This document shows positions 23,209-34,765 of a DNA stretch of 64,000 bases, one piece after another. The notes under the pieces were generated by a model. The model worked only from the letters and a program-made list of their open reading frames with translations. It had not been told where the DNA came from and ran no database searches. The first letter of the stretch is position 1. The number at the start of each line of letters is the position of its first letter. The stretch comes from Pseudoscleropodium purum (lineage: Eukaryota; Streptophyta; Bryopsida; Hypnales; Brachytheciaceae), in NCBI GenBank assembly GCA_963969395.1, contig OZ017796.1, forward strand, positions 41,282,243-41,346,242. The letters are read 5' to 3'. Position numbers and translations under genes: made by a program.

Positions 23209-23931
23209 AAGCATGGTGATGAATACACCACCACCTCTAAAGTGGGGGAAGAACACCCTACACATTCATGCTAAATCCAATTGAAGACCGTGAAAAAAAT
23301 ATGTAATTAAAAAAATCCACCCACCAAATGAAATTTGGTAGTACAAAGTGAGATGCCTAGTCTCAAAACCTAAATGGGAGAGAGTCCAAGTCCAAGGAGT
23401 GAACCAAAAGTGACAAACCAAAAGATGGATGCCGTTGAGGGGACTCACTCAAAGTTCGAAAGAGCAAGCGTGAGCTTAGATGTGGCAAGCCTAAGGTATG
23501 GGCGCCAAGCTACTAGAGGATTCTCTAGCTAGACACACTTCGGAGTGATACACACATGGATGGCCAACCATGTCCCAATGGGTGAACAATGAATGGGAGT
23601 TGCTATTCTGGAATGTATTCTACCAATCGACAAAAGTGTCTGTAATCCATTTGTGGCATGTGGGGTTAGAAGGTGGCATACTAAGTGGGGAGCTCAAAGA
23701 GAGGAGGCTAACTTAGAGCTAGTCACAAGAACAGTTAGCAAGACTAATTGCGTGTAATGTGGGAAAATGTAAAGTTTAGAGCTAGAACATGAATACAAAA
23801 GCGAGGCACTAGAAAGCTCGTCACTTCCAAGTCACAATGCATGCGTCCCATTTACAAGGACTAGTGTGACAAACAAAGATATGCTAACTTAGGCCTTGAT
23901 GAAGATATCAAGTGTTTTAAGTGAGAGAGGA

Positions 23932-24328
23932 TGTAATGTCTTTCTGAGATAGCACTTGGCTTGGAGCTGGGATGGTGGCACAGCATGTTGCTACTCTAAG
24001 GTAAAAGAAAGGCAAACCCCAATTGGGCGGGCAAACCAACACTCAAGGAAGGGAGGCCCACGTCGCGAGCAACGCGAAGGGTGGCGCATGAAGGTAAGCA
24101 TGCACCAAAGACTAGTCCCTTCCCAAGCCTTAAGGGACTTAGGTTTGGGAACCCAAAGGTGAGTCTCTATAAGACCCCAAGAGTGTACACCTAGTTTAAG
24201 AGCTTGTTGCCTTCTTGCTAAGTGTGGATGCTAACTTGTAAGTGTGGCATGTGCAAGTTTAAGTATTTGAGTTAGCCGTGCCTTGGAGTAGAAGCGGGTC
24301 GTGACATGCGGGGTAGCCCGGCATTACA
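23932..24328 (+). repeat. Gypsy LTR (397 bp)
   Basis: The segment begins TGTAATG and ends CATTACA, giving TG...CA ends with a 7-bp terminal inverted repeat. A purine-rich tract (about 23919-23931) precedes it and a tRNA primer site follows 2 bp later. It therefore serves at once as 3' LTR for the pol half and 5' LTR for the gag half. No second copy was found in the window. Confidence 0.8.
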
Positions 24329-24330
24329 TA

Positions 24331-24342
24331 TGGTATTAGAGC
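24331..24342 (+). other. Primer binding site (initiator tRNA-Met)
   Basis: tggtattagagc differs at one base from the common plant gypsy PBS tggtatcagagc and sits 2 bp after the LTR end. Confidence 0.8.
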
Positions 24343-24382
24343 AAGTGAAGCTCAATATCGCAACTTTGAAAAAGATATCACA

Positions 24383-26880
24383 ATGGTGGAATTGAACACG
24401 GTGGTTGGTGAACCAAGTGGCACCCAGAAGAAATTGGGCAAGGCTAGTTCCAAGGAGGTTGTGGATGGAGAGCCGCGACAAGAAGAGACCATGCTGAAGC
24501 ATGACACCTTACTTGAGATGGCCATGAAGGTTGGAGTTCATGAGAAGTCAAAGAAATTAAGAAGGAAAAAAGAGTTGTTGGTAGATGCATGACAAGCTAC
24601 TCTGTAGGCTCAAGAGTTGGCCAATATAGTGGCCAACTTGAGTGTTGGAGTAGCCAAGGAATAGGCCGTGGAAATCCAGCTGGTATTGTCATTGCCAAAA
24701 ATGATGGTGATTCGGGTTGTGAAGGGAGCGACGCCAAGTGTAGCGGCGACGAGGCCAAAGTAGCCTCACACAAGGTTCAGGGCAATGCAAGACATCTCCA
24801 TAGTGGGAAAGAAGCTGTCTGCAACAGTGAGGGTAGGGATGCTATCGATGCCTACCAAGGCAACAATGCCAACTGCAAAGCCAAATGTGTCTCCCGAAAG
24901 TTCAAGTGACGATAGCTCAAGTGATAGAGACCAACTTGAGGAAATGGAAATTGAGACTAAGGCAAGCAAGAGGGAGAGGAAGGTGGACTCGGATCGAGTC
25001 GTATTGCGCTACGCTGGGTGTGGTAAAAGCTCTCACCAAAAATCAAGATGCACAGAGCCAGTTAGGAAGGAACATGCCCTAGTAGAGGCAGCTCATGAAG
25101 CACTAGCTCGAGAGGAGGTAGCTCCACTATAAGAAGAGGCGCCATGAAAAGTACTACGAGGGGAGTTGTCCCAAGTTGTAGTGCCAACATCAAGTGCGCC
25201 TCAAGGGGGCTCGACCTCACACCACAAGGACATAGTTGCCCTCACTATGTCGCTTGGCAAGTACATAGAATGCAATAATGAGCTCATGAGTGCTTTAGTA
25301 GGCCATGGTATTAAAGCACTAGGGAAGCAAGGTAAGAAGTCACACACGAAAAGTGTGTATATAAAAAACTTGCATAAGTCTACGGTGTGGGATACCAAAG
25401 ACCGGCGTACCATAGAAGCATTTCTACAAAAGTATGAGACCTATTGTGAGGCAGGGGATTACTCAAGCAATGAAGTGATGGTGCATAGTTTCCTAGCCTT
25501 TTTGAAAGAAGGGGCCATTGCGACGTTTGGGGTGTGGAAAATGGCTTGAACTGGGTTGGTAGAGTAGATTGTGTTGAAGGAGTGGGCTTGTGCCACATCG
25601 TGCAAGCTACACCAACAACTATTTAATGCAGCTGCACTTGGGAGTATGAAGCTAAAGGCCAATGAAAGTCTTACCAAGTATATAGAGTACAAAATAAAGT
25701 ACCTCCAATACAAGATAGGTGAAAACCTACAACTTGGTATGATGGGGGCTTTTCTAGCTAGCTTGAATGAGTCCACAAGGCAGAAAGTGTAGGAGCATGA
25801 AACACTCTCCAAAACCATAATGGAACTTTTTGATATAGTGACCCAATTGGATGATGCCCGTAAGGTGAGTAAGCCCAAAGGCCAAGGAGGTGGCAAGGAA
25901 GTGGTCTAAGGGAAACGCCACAAGAATTACAAGAGGAAATTCCAAAAGAAAGGGCCAGAGGTGTGTAATGGCACCAAGGGAGGTAAGAAATTGCCTCACA
26001 AGAAGGACAAATGGGATAAGGTAAACATGAAAACAGCGAAGGAATCAGATGCTTGCTTCAACTATGGTGAACTTGGGCATCAAGCCTGGGAGTGCCGCAA
26101 GGGGAAGAAGAGTGCTAAGCCTTTGACTATAAGTAGTGTTGACTCCAAAGTGAAAGTAAATGCTTTGAGTCAATGTCTTGTTGCGACTTACAATGGCAAC
26201 GCAAACAAGATTAGTGTTGCTAATAAGTGTGCTTGGAAAGATGAGTTCACAAAGCTACCTTTTAGAAAGGGTAGTAAAGTGCTTAAGTAGTTGCATCTTA
26301 GGCAAGTCGTATGAGAGGAGGGTTTTGTAGCCTCTCTCTCAACCGTCAATCCGAGGTTAGTGTACTTGTGGGCCAAAGTCAAAGGAACTCATGTTGCTTT
26401 GTTGTTGGACACGGGGGCCACCAACTCCATCTTGACACCATGATGTGTTGAGAAGCTAGGGTTGATTGCAAAACACATGGCGATGCCTATGAAGGTTAAT
26501 TTTGGATAAGGATCCACCGAGGCTACTCAAGTGATGGCGAATGTGCGATTCAAGTTAGACGGAGTGAAGTTCAAGGAAGACTTCACACTTTGTGAGCTTG
26601 GGGGGATAAATGGCGTGTTAGGGAACACATTTTTAGCTTATTTTGAAGTAGAAATTAGGCAATGGCCTAAACCTTGAGTAGTGGCAATGGACAAGCAAGG
26701 GATGCCAAAACCTCTTGAGTATATTAGAAAGCCAATGCTAAAGAATGTGGGAGTTAACATGGTCAAAATGAGCCAACTTTTTTATGAAAGTTTTGTATTA
26801 ATTCTAAGGGAAACTCTCTCCCCAAAAGGCAGTAATGCCACACGGTGCCTTGTTGGTATTGTTAAAAATTATTAAATTTG
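24383..26880 (+). pseudogene. Gypsy gag-protease, decayed
   Basis: Begins about 40 bp after the PBS with an ATG at 24383. Open stretches interrupted by single stops give an acidic/basic N-terminal part, a capsid-like region (25166-25800), and a zinc knuckle near 26053 reading CFNY-x4-H-x4-C, where the second Cys has become Tyr. A retropepsin-like protease follows (LLLDTGATNS near 26400). Reading fades at about 26880, before any reverse transcriptase. The part missing here is what is present at 19815, upstream of the LTR. Stops again often replace Gln or Trp codons. Confidence 0.8.
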
Positions 26881-27279
26881 TTTCTACATAAAGACAAATG
26901 TGACAAATAGGGAGAGTAATTGAAATTTTTTGTTTTGATAATGCATGAATTTTTTAAGAATTTTTAAAGTATGCTGTCCAATTGACCCAAAAGAATGTTT
27001 AGACTACCCCAAATCAACAAGAAGTGTATCCATAAAGGTTCACAATATGAAGGTCTAAAAAAAGTCACTTCCTAAGATGAATTTACACTCAAAAGGGAAA
27101 AGTTCCTATTGCAATCCCTAATCACACCATTACCATCATCCTAATGTAACCCAAATCAACTTAATGTAGCCCAAATCTCATATATTGAAAAAAGTCTACT
27201 ATGGTTTGCTATGATTTGATACAAGACTTTAATGAGTCATTCTTTCGGTGTTTGTAATGGATCTTCTTGCTTGTGATGG
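26881..27279. other. AT-rich spacer
   Basis: No features are supported between the truncated gag-protease and duplicate B. Confidence 0.4.
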
Positions 27280-30200
27280 GTTGGATTCCTAAGTAGAAGC
27301 CAGACTTTTGAGAGCGGTTTGGGCAGATTCTTTGATAATTAGCTTACCTATATGCTGTTGAAATAACTTGAAATAAAAGTTACTACAACAGAGGAATTCA
27401 TTTACAGTGGTATTTCAGGATCTGGGGACAAATGGCAGGCATAGCGCAGTTGGACTAGATTTTGTGCCTCCTTGTACTCACCTATCTTTCCAGCTAGAGC
27501 GAATAAAAAATGGCAATTGTTTGCTTGTGTCCAAAAAACATTGTCACACAAAATCTCTTCTTGTTAGGACTTTACAAAGTGAGCAAGAGTTCCTGAGTGA
27601 ACCCTTGTTATTAGTTGGACATATATTATAAGAAATTCTAGAGTCATTACACGTTTGTTGCACAACTGAAGTCCATGAGTATTGAGAAGTATTACTCTAA
27701 GGTTGAATTTTGCTGGGGGCAAGATATACATTAAGTTCCTGTGGCATCTATCTTTGTGCAAGAAAACTTCATTACAACACCACAAATGTGGTGATCGACT
27801 CATAGTACAGGCCATCTGTTTACCCTACCCATGCAACTCACTACGCATATATCCAGCTAACTGAAAGTCTCCTGGTGCACTAAAGTAAAATAAATATGCC
27901 ATCATTTATTATAACTGTTGACTAAGAGTATAAGAGATCATTCATTACATCTACTAAGAATACAAGACATAAGTATATTATATCTAAGGGGTAAGAGTAA
28001 CTAATTCATTCAGCATATACAGGTTGCATGTCAATCTTACCTTTGCCATCCAAAAATTTATCCCAGAACTTGATTCTAAAATCTGTTTCCCTATCGCAGG
28101 CAGTTGTAAAGTCCCATTCAACTGAATTAACTCCAACCATTTCGCTTCACCTCATCCATCCGACCTAATTCCAAAATAAATCTCATTCCTCAATAGTGAC
28201 ATATCTCGAAGTCACGGACACAACATTGCTGAGTCTCCTTTCAATCATCTGAGGTGTCGACATAGGTTTCTGGTGGTGATATCCCTCGACATCCTCCTTC
28301 TTGAAACCCAACTTGGAAACCATCTCCACAAGAGCCTCCACAATCTCTGCAAATTCAGGCCTCGCATCTGGATCTCCATGCCAACACCTGCTTATCAGAT
28401 CCCTAACCCCAGAGCTCAAATGCGAAGGCAATTTAGGCCTGAGCCCATCGATCACTCGATCCAATCGGACCTTCCCATACCGTTCAAACGGAATGAGTCC
28501 CGTCAAGATCTCATAGCAGGTCATAGCATAGCTGTACACATCCATCTTCGTGGTGAATTCCATGCTCCCCAAAGACCGCCGGTTCTTGGAGAAGTGGAGA
28601 AGCTCGGGTGCTCGCCACAAGCCAGAGCCCAGAATTCCAGCGGAGCATTCGTAATCGGCCACTGCACACCGAAACACACCAGCAGGAGGGTAATCCTTGG
28701 ATTGGTAATCAGCAGGGAGAGGGTACCGTACCAACACATTGGCTGCCTTCACATCGCGATGGAGAATGCCCACGGAGTGCAAATAGTGCACGCCACACGC
28801 AATGGTCAGCATGTAAAACAACGCTTCCGGCTCCTGGAACGGTGGACCTTGGTTGCTGCGCTTCTCCATAATCACATCCATGGCCTTGCGTAAATCCCGC
28901 AAGTGGATCTCCATCAGAATGGCGTATTTCTGATTCTCCAAGATGACGCCCTTGATCATCCTGCACACGGCGGGGTGACAGCAAGCGAACAGATTGGCAG
29001 GGAGTTTAGAGCGGAGAGCTTGGACAGCATCCGGTTTGAAGACTTTGACAGCGAAAGCAGCGTTGCTGCCGACGTACGCTTTGAACACTTGTGCCTGGGC
29101 ACCTTCTGCAAGCATTGGCCCTAAGGCGAAATCCACCGGATTGAACACCCCACTAATTTCCTCGGGATTTGTCAGGACCTCTTTCGTCAAGGCAAACGAT
29201 GGATCGAGCTCAGCCCAGTGCTCCTTCGAAAATGTTGTGTCGAATTCGATGTCGCTGGAAAGGCTTAACGACCGTTGATGACTCATTCTGTCAATCCTTG
29301 TCGAATATGGTGATCCAGAGTCTACAACCTCGTGCTCCAATTCAAACTGCGCTTCAGTTGTTGGAACAGATGACGAATCGTCGGACAGGAATAATTCCGA
29401 CATTCCACCTTCCTCGTTGATGTCGACCATCACTCTTGCGAAAAAACGAAATCCTTGTGTAAGATGCTTGAATTCGTCTTCGTTCTATGCTCCTGTAAAT
29501 TTACACGTAGAGCCTCTCAACTTCAAACATTCTGAAGGTCCGCTCGAAAGTAGAAAGCTGATGCGGTGATGAATAAGTTGGTCCTGGGATTAAACACAAT
29601 GACAATGAGTAGCTCGCTGATGAACTTGGCAGCAACAGCTCTTAGTCAAATACCCTCATAATAGTGTCAACAAGCAAGCAAGCAAATAGTCATCATCGAA
29701 TGAAAATAGACCTTTCAGGAGGAAGGAAATGACGCATCAGCTACGATTGTTCGAGATTCCTAACCTCACAATCTTGTAAACACACCAAAATTACTTTGAA
29801 GTCGCCTCTCTGGTCTTCCTGAGTTTGTCGTCAAGAGCACGTCTGTCCAGTATGTAAAATGAAATCTTGAGTTCTATCCATCTAAACCAACTTAGTGGTG
29901 TATTGGTCCAATGTTTCCAAAGCTAAGGTAGCGAACCGTTTGCAACTTTGCATAGGCCTCCTTTTCCTGTGAGTGAGAAAAGTCATCCATTTTCAAAGCA
30001 AGTTCTATCAAACTGCCCAACAGTCGGTTGGTCCTCATTTACGAGTTGTCAAGCACAATGTGAAAGATTACATAAATCCCAAACAAACTGACAAAAGCAA
30101 TTCCAGTAGGTGGGTACAACACGAGATAGAAGTTATTCTAAGTGCGTGACCAATTGATGATCAAAGGGACCCCAAATACTTGGCTTAACTATATGAATTG

Positions 30201-30437
30201 CGAATCGCTTTTTGATCTTCCCAACGCCTGGATCGCACTTCATTTGGGCAAGATTGAAAAGAAACTCGACATCGTCATCGCTATGGAAACTTTCTTGAAC
30301 CTGCAGGCTTGTTGTAGGTTGCTGGGGATTGACTGCAGAGATTTGTTGGCCATTGTTCACGACGCAGAGGAGCTTTCTCCCTTCAGAAACGGGCGGAGCT
30401 TACTTTCACAGTTTCACACTAGTACAATATACCAGTA
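27280..30437 (-). repeat. Segmental duplicate B (kinase unit)
   Basis: Inverted counterpart of 7150-12180. It keeps the uninterrupted site of the 1.0-kb TIR element (near 27345) and lacks about 717 bp of the leader present in A. Its 3' flank is enriched for C-to-T and G-to-A differences from A, while the block 28130-29940 stays about 97-98% identical. Confidence 0.85.
28183..29430 (-). CDS. TKL-like serine/threonine protein kinase, atypical DFG (copy B)
   Basis: Intronless 415-residue paralogue of the kinase at 8890, with eight amino-acid differences (positions 4, 7, 66, 130, 186, 333, 401, 404). None falls in a catalytic motif. Lys129, HRD (224-226), DYE in place of DFG (259-261), APE (274-276), Asp297 and Arg357 are all kept, as is the weak Gly-rich loop. 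The start is the ATG at 29430; the upstream ATG of copy A is changed here. An intact frame despite decayed flanks implies selection or recent homogenisation with copy A. Role unknown beyond probable phosphotransfer or pseudokinase scaffolding. Confidence 0.9.
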   Translation of the reverse strand: MVDINEEGGMSELFLSDDSSSVPTTEAQFELEHEVVDSGSPYSTRIDRMSHQRSLSLSSDIEFDTTFSKEHWAELDPSFALTKEVLTNPEEISGVFNPVDFALGPMLAEGAQAQVFKAYVGSNAAFAVKVFKPDAVQALRSKLPANLFACCHPAVCRMIKGVILENQKYAILMEIHLRDLRKAMDVIMEKRSNQGPPFQEPEALFYMLTIACGVHYLHSVGILHRDVKAANVLVRYPLPADYQSKDYPPAGVFRCAVADYECSAGILGSGLWRAPELLHFSKNRRSLGSMEFTTKMDVYSYAMTCYEILTGLIPFERYGKVRLDRVIDGLRPKLPSHLSSGVRDLISRCWHGDPDARPEFAEIVEALVEMVSKLGFKKEDVEGYHHQKPMSTPQMIERRLSNVVSVTSRYVTIEE

Positions 30438-30500
30438 GTGTAACATTTAGTACCTCAGAGCATCGCCATTGTTACGCATAATTTTGACACAGCACGCTGG

Positions 30501-30695
30501 TTACTGAGCCCGGGAGTCACCTTGAGCCCCCATTGTGGACTCAGGCTTGGGGAAATCTAGGCTAGGCCACTTGAAAACATCCCTGGGCACAGCATCTTTC
30601 CATGCCATCTTCATGTTATATTGAGTTGCAATTCCTGGATATCTCGAAGAATAATTGGCAGCTTTTTTTGTAGTAATCATGTATCTGAACAACAT
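30501..30695 (-). CDS. Small open frame adjoining 92-bp repeats
   Basis: A 64-residue frame begins in the repeat unit closest to its 3' end (30609-30700) and continues into unique sequence containing a W-K-D-A-V-P-R-D-V-F-K-W stretch, ending at TAA. The composition looks protein-like, but I do not recognise a family. A donor-like AAG-GTGACT occurs near the end, so it could be an exon. Each of the four upstream repeat units offers the same ATG but hits TAG within 28 codons. It may be the remnant 5' exon of a gene. Confidence 0.35.
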   Translation of the reverse strand: MLFRYMITTKKAANYSSRYPGIATQYNMKMAWKDAVPRDVFKWPSLDFPKPESTMGAQGDSRAQ

Positions 30696-31068
30696 GGCTA
30701 CTTCATGTTATATTGAGTTGCAATTCCTGGATATCTTGAAGAATAATTGGCAGCTTTTTTTGTAGTAATCATGTATCCGAACAACATGGCTACTTCATGT
30801 TATATTGAGTTGCAATTCCTGGATATCTCGAAGAATAATTGGCAGCTTTTTTTGTAGTAATCATGTATCTGAACAACATGGCTACTTCATGTTATATTGA
30901 GTTGCAATTCCTGGATATCTTGAAGAATAATTGGCAGCTTTTTTTGTAGTAATCATGTATCCGAACAACATGGCTACTTCATGTTATATTGAGTTGCAAT
31001 TCCTGGATATCTCGAAGAATAATTGGCAGCTTTTTTTGTAGTAATCATGTATCCGAACAACATGGCTA
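30609..31068. repeat. Five 92-bp tandem repeats
   Basis: Unit starts at 30609, 30701, 30793, 30885 and 30977, each exactly 92 bp, nearly identical. Two variable sites alternate: units 1 and 3 have ctcgaag with gtatctg, units 2 and 4 cttgaag with gtatccg, and unit 5 is mixed. This suggests expansion by 184-bp dimers. On the minus strand each unit carries an ATG. Confidence 0.95.
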
Positions 31069-31974
31069 GACACCCTCTTATTGTGCATAAACGTGCATAA
31101 ACAGTAAGGTAGAAGTACCTAATTTGGATAGCTTAAGGATTTCAGACTTGATGATGTGAGGAAGTCATGGGGAATTGAATTCAGTGTGTGCAAAAATAAG
31201 GTTGCACATAGATGAATGCCAAAAAAAAAGAAATTTTTTCTCTCAAAATGAATATTTTATTGAATATAAAAGCGGATTTTTCACCTGGACCCATCCTTGT
31301 CACATAGATTCACCTATTTCACTTAGCTTTGGCACTTCTTTCAAAGCCAAAAGGAAAGAGAGATGAGTAAACAAGAAAGAATAAATGGGGAACCTTTCTC
31401 AATGAATAGTACATCTAATTGTTGTTCACAATAGGTCAATCTATAAAGCCATCATGGGGAGCCTATCTAAAATAGGTACTTCTATCTTAGTTGAAAAACA
31501 AATTTGCTATGGTGTCATGCCATGGGAGAGTGGAGGAGCAAGACAATGTTAGATCAAGATAAGCAAAGTCAACATTGTACATCTGGTTTGTTGAATCATA
31601 TTTCTTGTGAAACAATGGCAATGCTTTGAATATCCAAAACATTGTTGAAGACACAAAAATGCGTGTTGGTGTCGCCTATTACATTACTAATGAACCCCTA
31701 AAGGACCACAGGTGTTTGACCTTAGCTCTTGTTCTCTTGTCTAGCTCTTGTAACACGCATATTTTATTTATTAAATTCTTGCTTAATGAAGCTTTTTATA
31801 AGATCCTTGTTTTCAATCTAGGGTGTTCCTTATAATTAACTCAAATTTTTTTCTCATTTAATGACACATGACACTACATTAGTTTGTCTTAGTAGTGCAT
31901 GTGACAATAGTGTATCAAACTCACACTATTTTGAATTAGTATAGTTGAAACATTATAATATTGTACCAATTCCC
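31069..31974. other. AT-rich spacer
   Basis: No gene supported; frames are at most about 69 residues without motifs. Confidence 0.4.
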
Positions 31975-33290
31975 CAAAAAATAAAATTTTGTGGTGACAT
32001 TAATTTTTGAGGTGATGGAAATTCCAACAAGATCCAACAATAAATTAGGCACTTTAATATTAGGAACAATAATGAATAGCTTATTTGGACACAATTAGGT
32101 GTAGTTTCCTTTTGAAGGACTTCCACCACCTAGTACTTTATACACATTCAAGAAAGTCTTCTTCTTAAATTGGGTGTCAATTTTCTATATATTGAGAAGA
32201 AACATTGTCTTTGTCTGTTCATTAATGACTCTAATGTTCCTTTGGCATTTTATGGTTATACTTAACCCCTAAATGCCGAAAAGCCCTTTTAGAATTAGCT
32301 TTTAGGAATTTGGTCTAAATTGAACAAAAATTCAACATTTTGATAAGTTGTATCAACTTTTGTTGAATTATAACTATAAAAATTCAAACTAGATATGTTA
32401 GAGATCATATAGGAAATGAAAAGACAACAAAATCACTTACAAATTAAAAGATTAATCATAATGTTTGATCATGAAGGTGTTAAAATTGTGAAAGTGATTT
32501 GAAGTCTTTCAATGCTCTTTTCACATGTCAAATCTAAAAAGTTGGTCACCCTAAAACTATGAGGTTAAAAAATGTAACTTGCATAACTTTGATCAATTTA
32601 CAACTTTTCAAAATCCCTTCTAAAATTTTTTTAAACGAATATCTAAAGTGAATTTTTTTTCTCCAAAATATTTGAAGCTCATTTCCAAGAACTATCAATA
32701 CTATGGAAAGTCCAAATTGCAATGGAAACCCTTGCACAAAATCTTGAGTAAAGAAATCATTATCAATAACTTTAAAAATCAAGTTTTGATGATGAAACTA
32801 GACTTCAAAAAAAAGAATTTAAAAAATACAAACTACTGAAAATAGCAACTTGGTTAAGTTTTATTTAACTTCAAAGTATTGTGGACACCCAAAATTTGGT
32901 GCCTCGGGCATTTAGGGGTCCAAGACCGTGTCAGTCCAAACAAGGCTAACAAGCTCATGAAAATACGTTACCCAGCAGGGCAATTTTCTCGACATCTCAC
33001 AATTCTCGAAAGCAGTAACATGATTAATCAAATACTTCTGAGTTTCTATTGTGTAAGCAAATCATAGATTTCGAAATCTAGGTTTCCACCATGCGACTGT
33101 TTCTTTACCGACAAAATTTGTAAGTTGCAGCACAACTTGCAAGCTCTGGTACAACACGAAGGGAAAGCTTTGGTCACAGGAGGAATTCGGGTTTTCAAAC
33201 GGGTTGTGAGGTGCTCCGCAGTCGGTTCCAAGGGTGACAATCTGCTCTTCATCTGTGCAAGTGTGCTCCCCCATCCAGTCCTTCGAGGAT
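31975..33290 (+). repeat. Dispersed segmental repeat, copy C1
   Basis: Colinear with 38225-41560 through landmarks such as gaacaataatgaatagctta, the F element (32266-32918) and the coding-like fragment after 33060. C1 lacks the inserts present in C2 at about 38341-38704, 38770-39491 and 40202-41139. Confidence 0.75.
32266..32918. mobile_element. F element (653 bp), CCCCTAA termini
   Basis: Starts cccctaaatgcc after TTAA (32262-32265). The right end, read in reverse, is cccctaaatgcccg, followed outward by TCCA rather than TTAA. It is non-coding and shares its terminal heptamer with the TTAA-flanked elements elsewhere in the window. It holds the intact TTAA (32854-32857) that is the empty site for the nested element in copy C2. 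Confidence 0.6.
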
Positions 33291-33291
33291 G
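33081..33291 (+). pseudogene. Coding-like fragment shared by C1 and C2
   Basis: A stop-free plus frame of about 65 codons contains VVRCSAVGSKGDNLLFICAS. The same stretch is readable at 41404-41540 in C2, where it lies 150 bp upstream of a kinase-like relic, so it may be an N-terminal piece of that gene family. The stop at about 33290 and lack of a continuing kinase domain in C1 suggest a broken fragment. A minus-strand frame is conserved equally well, so the coding strand is not certain. Confidence 0.4.
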
Positions 33292-34499
33292 AGCGAAAGA
33301 TCTTGAGTTGGTAATGCTTCGATTGTGTGCAAGTACCGTTCCTACACAGAGTTTCTTGTTGTCGAGACTGCTAGATGGATCAGTCCAAAAGGGATCTCGC
33401 TTTGTTCACGCGGATTTCGCACTGAGTTCTTCCTCGAGGTAGAAGTTACCGTCAGAGTGCAATTGTTGTACACCAGTGTTGAAAGTCGGTAACTGTGTTC
33501 ATTCGAATCTTCTTGTTTGATCCATCTGCGTTTTTGGTGGAGATTTCTGTGACTTCGTTAAGGAGATCTACTTTAGTGCGCCATTTCACAACTGGAGTAG
33601 AAATTGAGCACGATTATGGTAACCGTGCCTGGTTAGGTTTGGAGCTTCCGGTGAGGACACCAGTTGAAGGAGAGCGTAATCTTTGCGTGTCTGAGGAGGT
33701 GAGTTCCTCATGTGTCATTTCGTCAAGCGACTTTCATCTTGAAGAACGAGATTCTTAACTAACGTACTTTGAATAATCCTTTGCAAGTAGCTGGTACTGG
33801 GGAGGCAGGGGTGGCCAAAAAGGAAGACAGCTATTGAAACACTAAGCCTTCTTGCTCTTGGAATATGCTTTCTTCCTAGTGTTTTTTTTATTTCTTTATT
33901 AAAAAGCGTTATCTCTGGGTTCCTACTAATTGTATGTTTTCTCTGTGCCAGTGACACCTTTCAATGCCTGACGCAATAGATTACTGGAATCACTTTTATC
34001 CAGTTTGCGCAACCCTGACGACAACTGCTCAATGCGTCCAACAATAATTTGAGTGGAATTTACGATTCACAATCACCTTGTGTAAAGGCTAGGAGGTGCA
34101 TTTTGGTCGTTACAACATCATCCCTTGAGCCTGCAGCCGTTGATGCCCCGCACGGTATTGCGCTCTTCTTCGCCTTGCAATTATCTTTCGTTTGAATCTC
34201 TATCGGTAAATCAGTCTCGTAATTTTTCGGCCGTGTGCCCACCTCTAACACCGAATCCCGGAATTTGTGATGCACTTTTGCATTGAATGTTTGCCTGTGC
34301 AAGGAAGTGCTTGGAGTGTACTGCTTCTAGAATCTAGACGACTATGATTTTGTTGTGATGGGCTTATTCTCCAAAATTTGTTGCAATCTATTGCCCATAA
34401 CTTCCGGCGGGCATGGTTTGATCAATCGAAGAACAGATTTGCGTGTGGTGTTGACATCATGTCCTTCGATTATCTTGTTTTCAAGTTACGGACACTGAT
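33292..34499. other. Spacer with weak coding-like patches
   Basis: 33300-33700 is more GC-rich than its surroundings and ends in a donor-like GAG-GTGAGT at about 33700; an 87-residue plus frame (33495-33758) runs through it. No family recognised. The rest shows nothing supportable. Confidence 0.35.
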
Positions 34500-34765
34500 T
34501 CCAAGAAGCACCTCACAAGTTTGACTCCGCCTAAAGATTGAAATGATACTTGATTCGGTTGAATAAGGCGTTCGAGTGGCTGACCTATTCTTTACAATTA
34601 TGTGCAAGCAGACTTGCGTGCAAGCTGCTTATGGTTGGTGACATGCGGTGACTTCCGTGCAAGAGGACTTCACACTGGTAATTATTGAAGGCTTAATGAG
34701 AACCTCTCCGAAGAGGTCTCGACTTCAATCTAATCGGACCTGTTCCAACACTGAAATAAGGCGCT
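34500..34765 (+). promoter_or_regulatory. Duplicated 5' region of ubiquitin-like gene copy 4
   Basis: Colinear with 12725-12988 upstream of copy 2, so the likely promoter and leader travelled with the gene. No specific elements are claimed. Confidence 0.5.

Noticed and set aside
30609..31068. CRISPR-like array
   Set aside because: Units are contiguous 92-bp tandem repeats without unique spacers, in a eukaryotic context.
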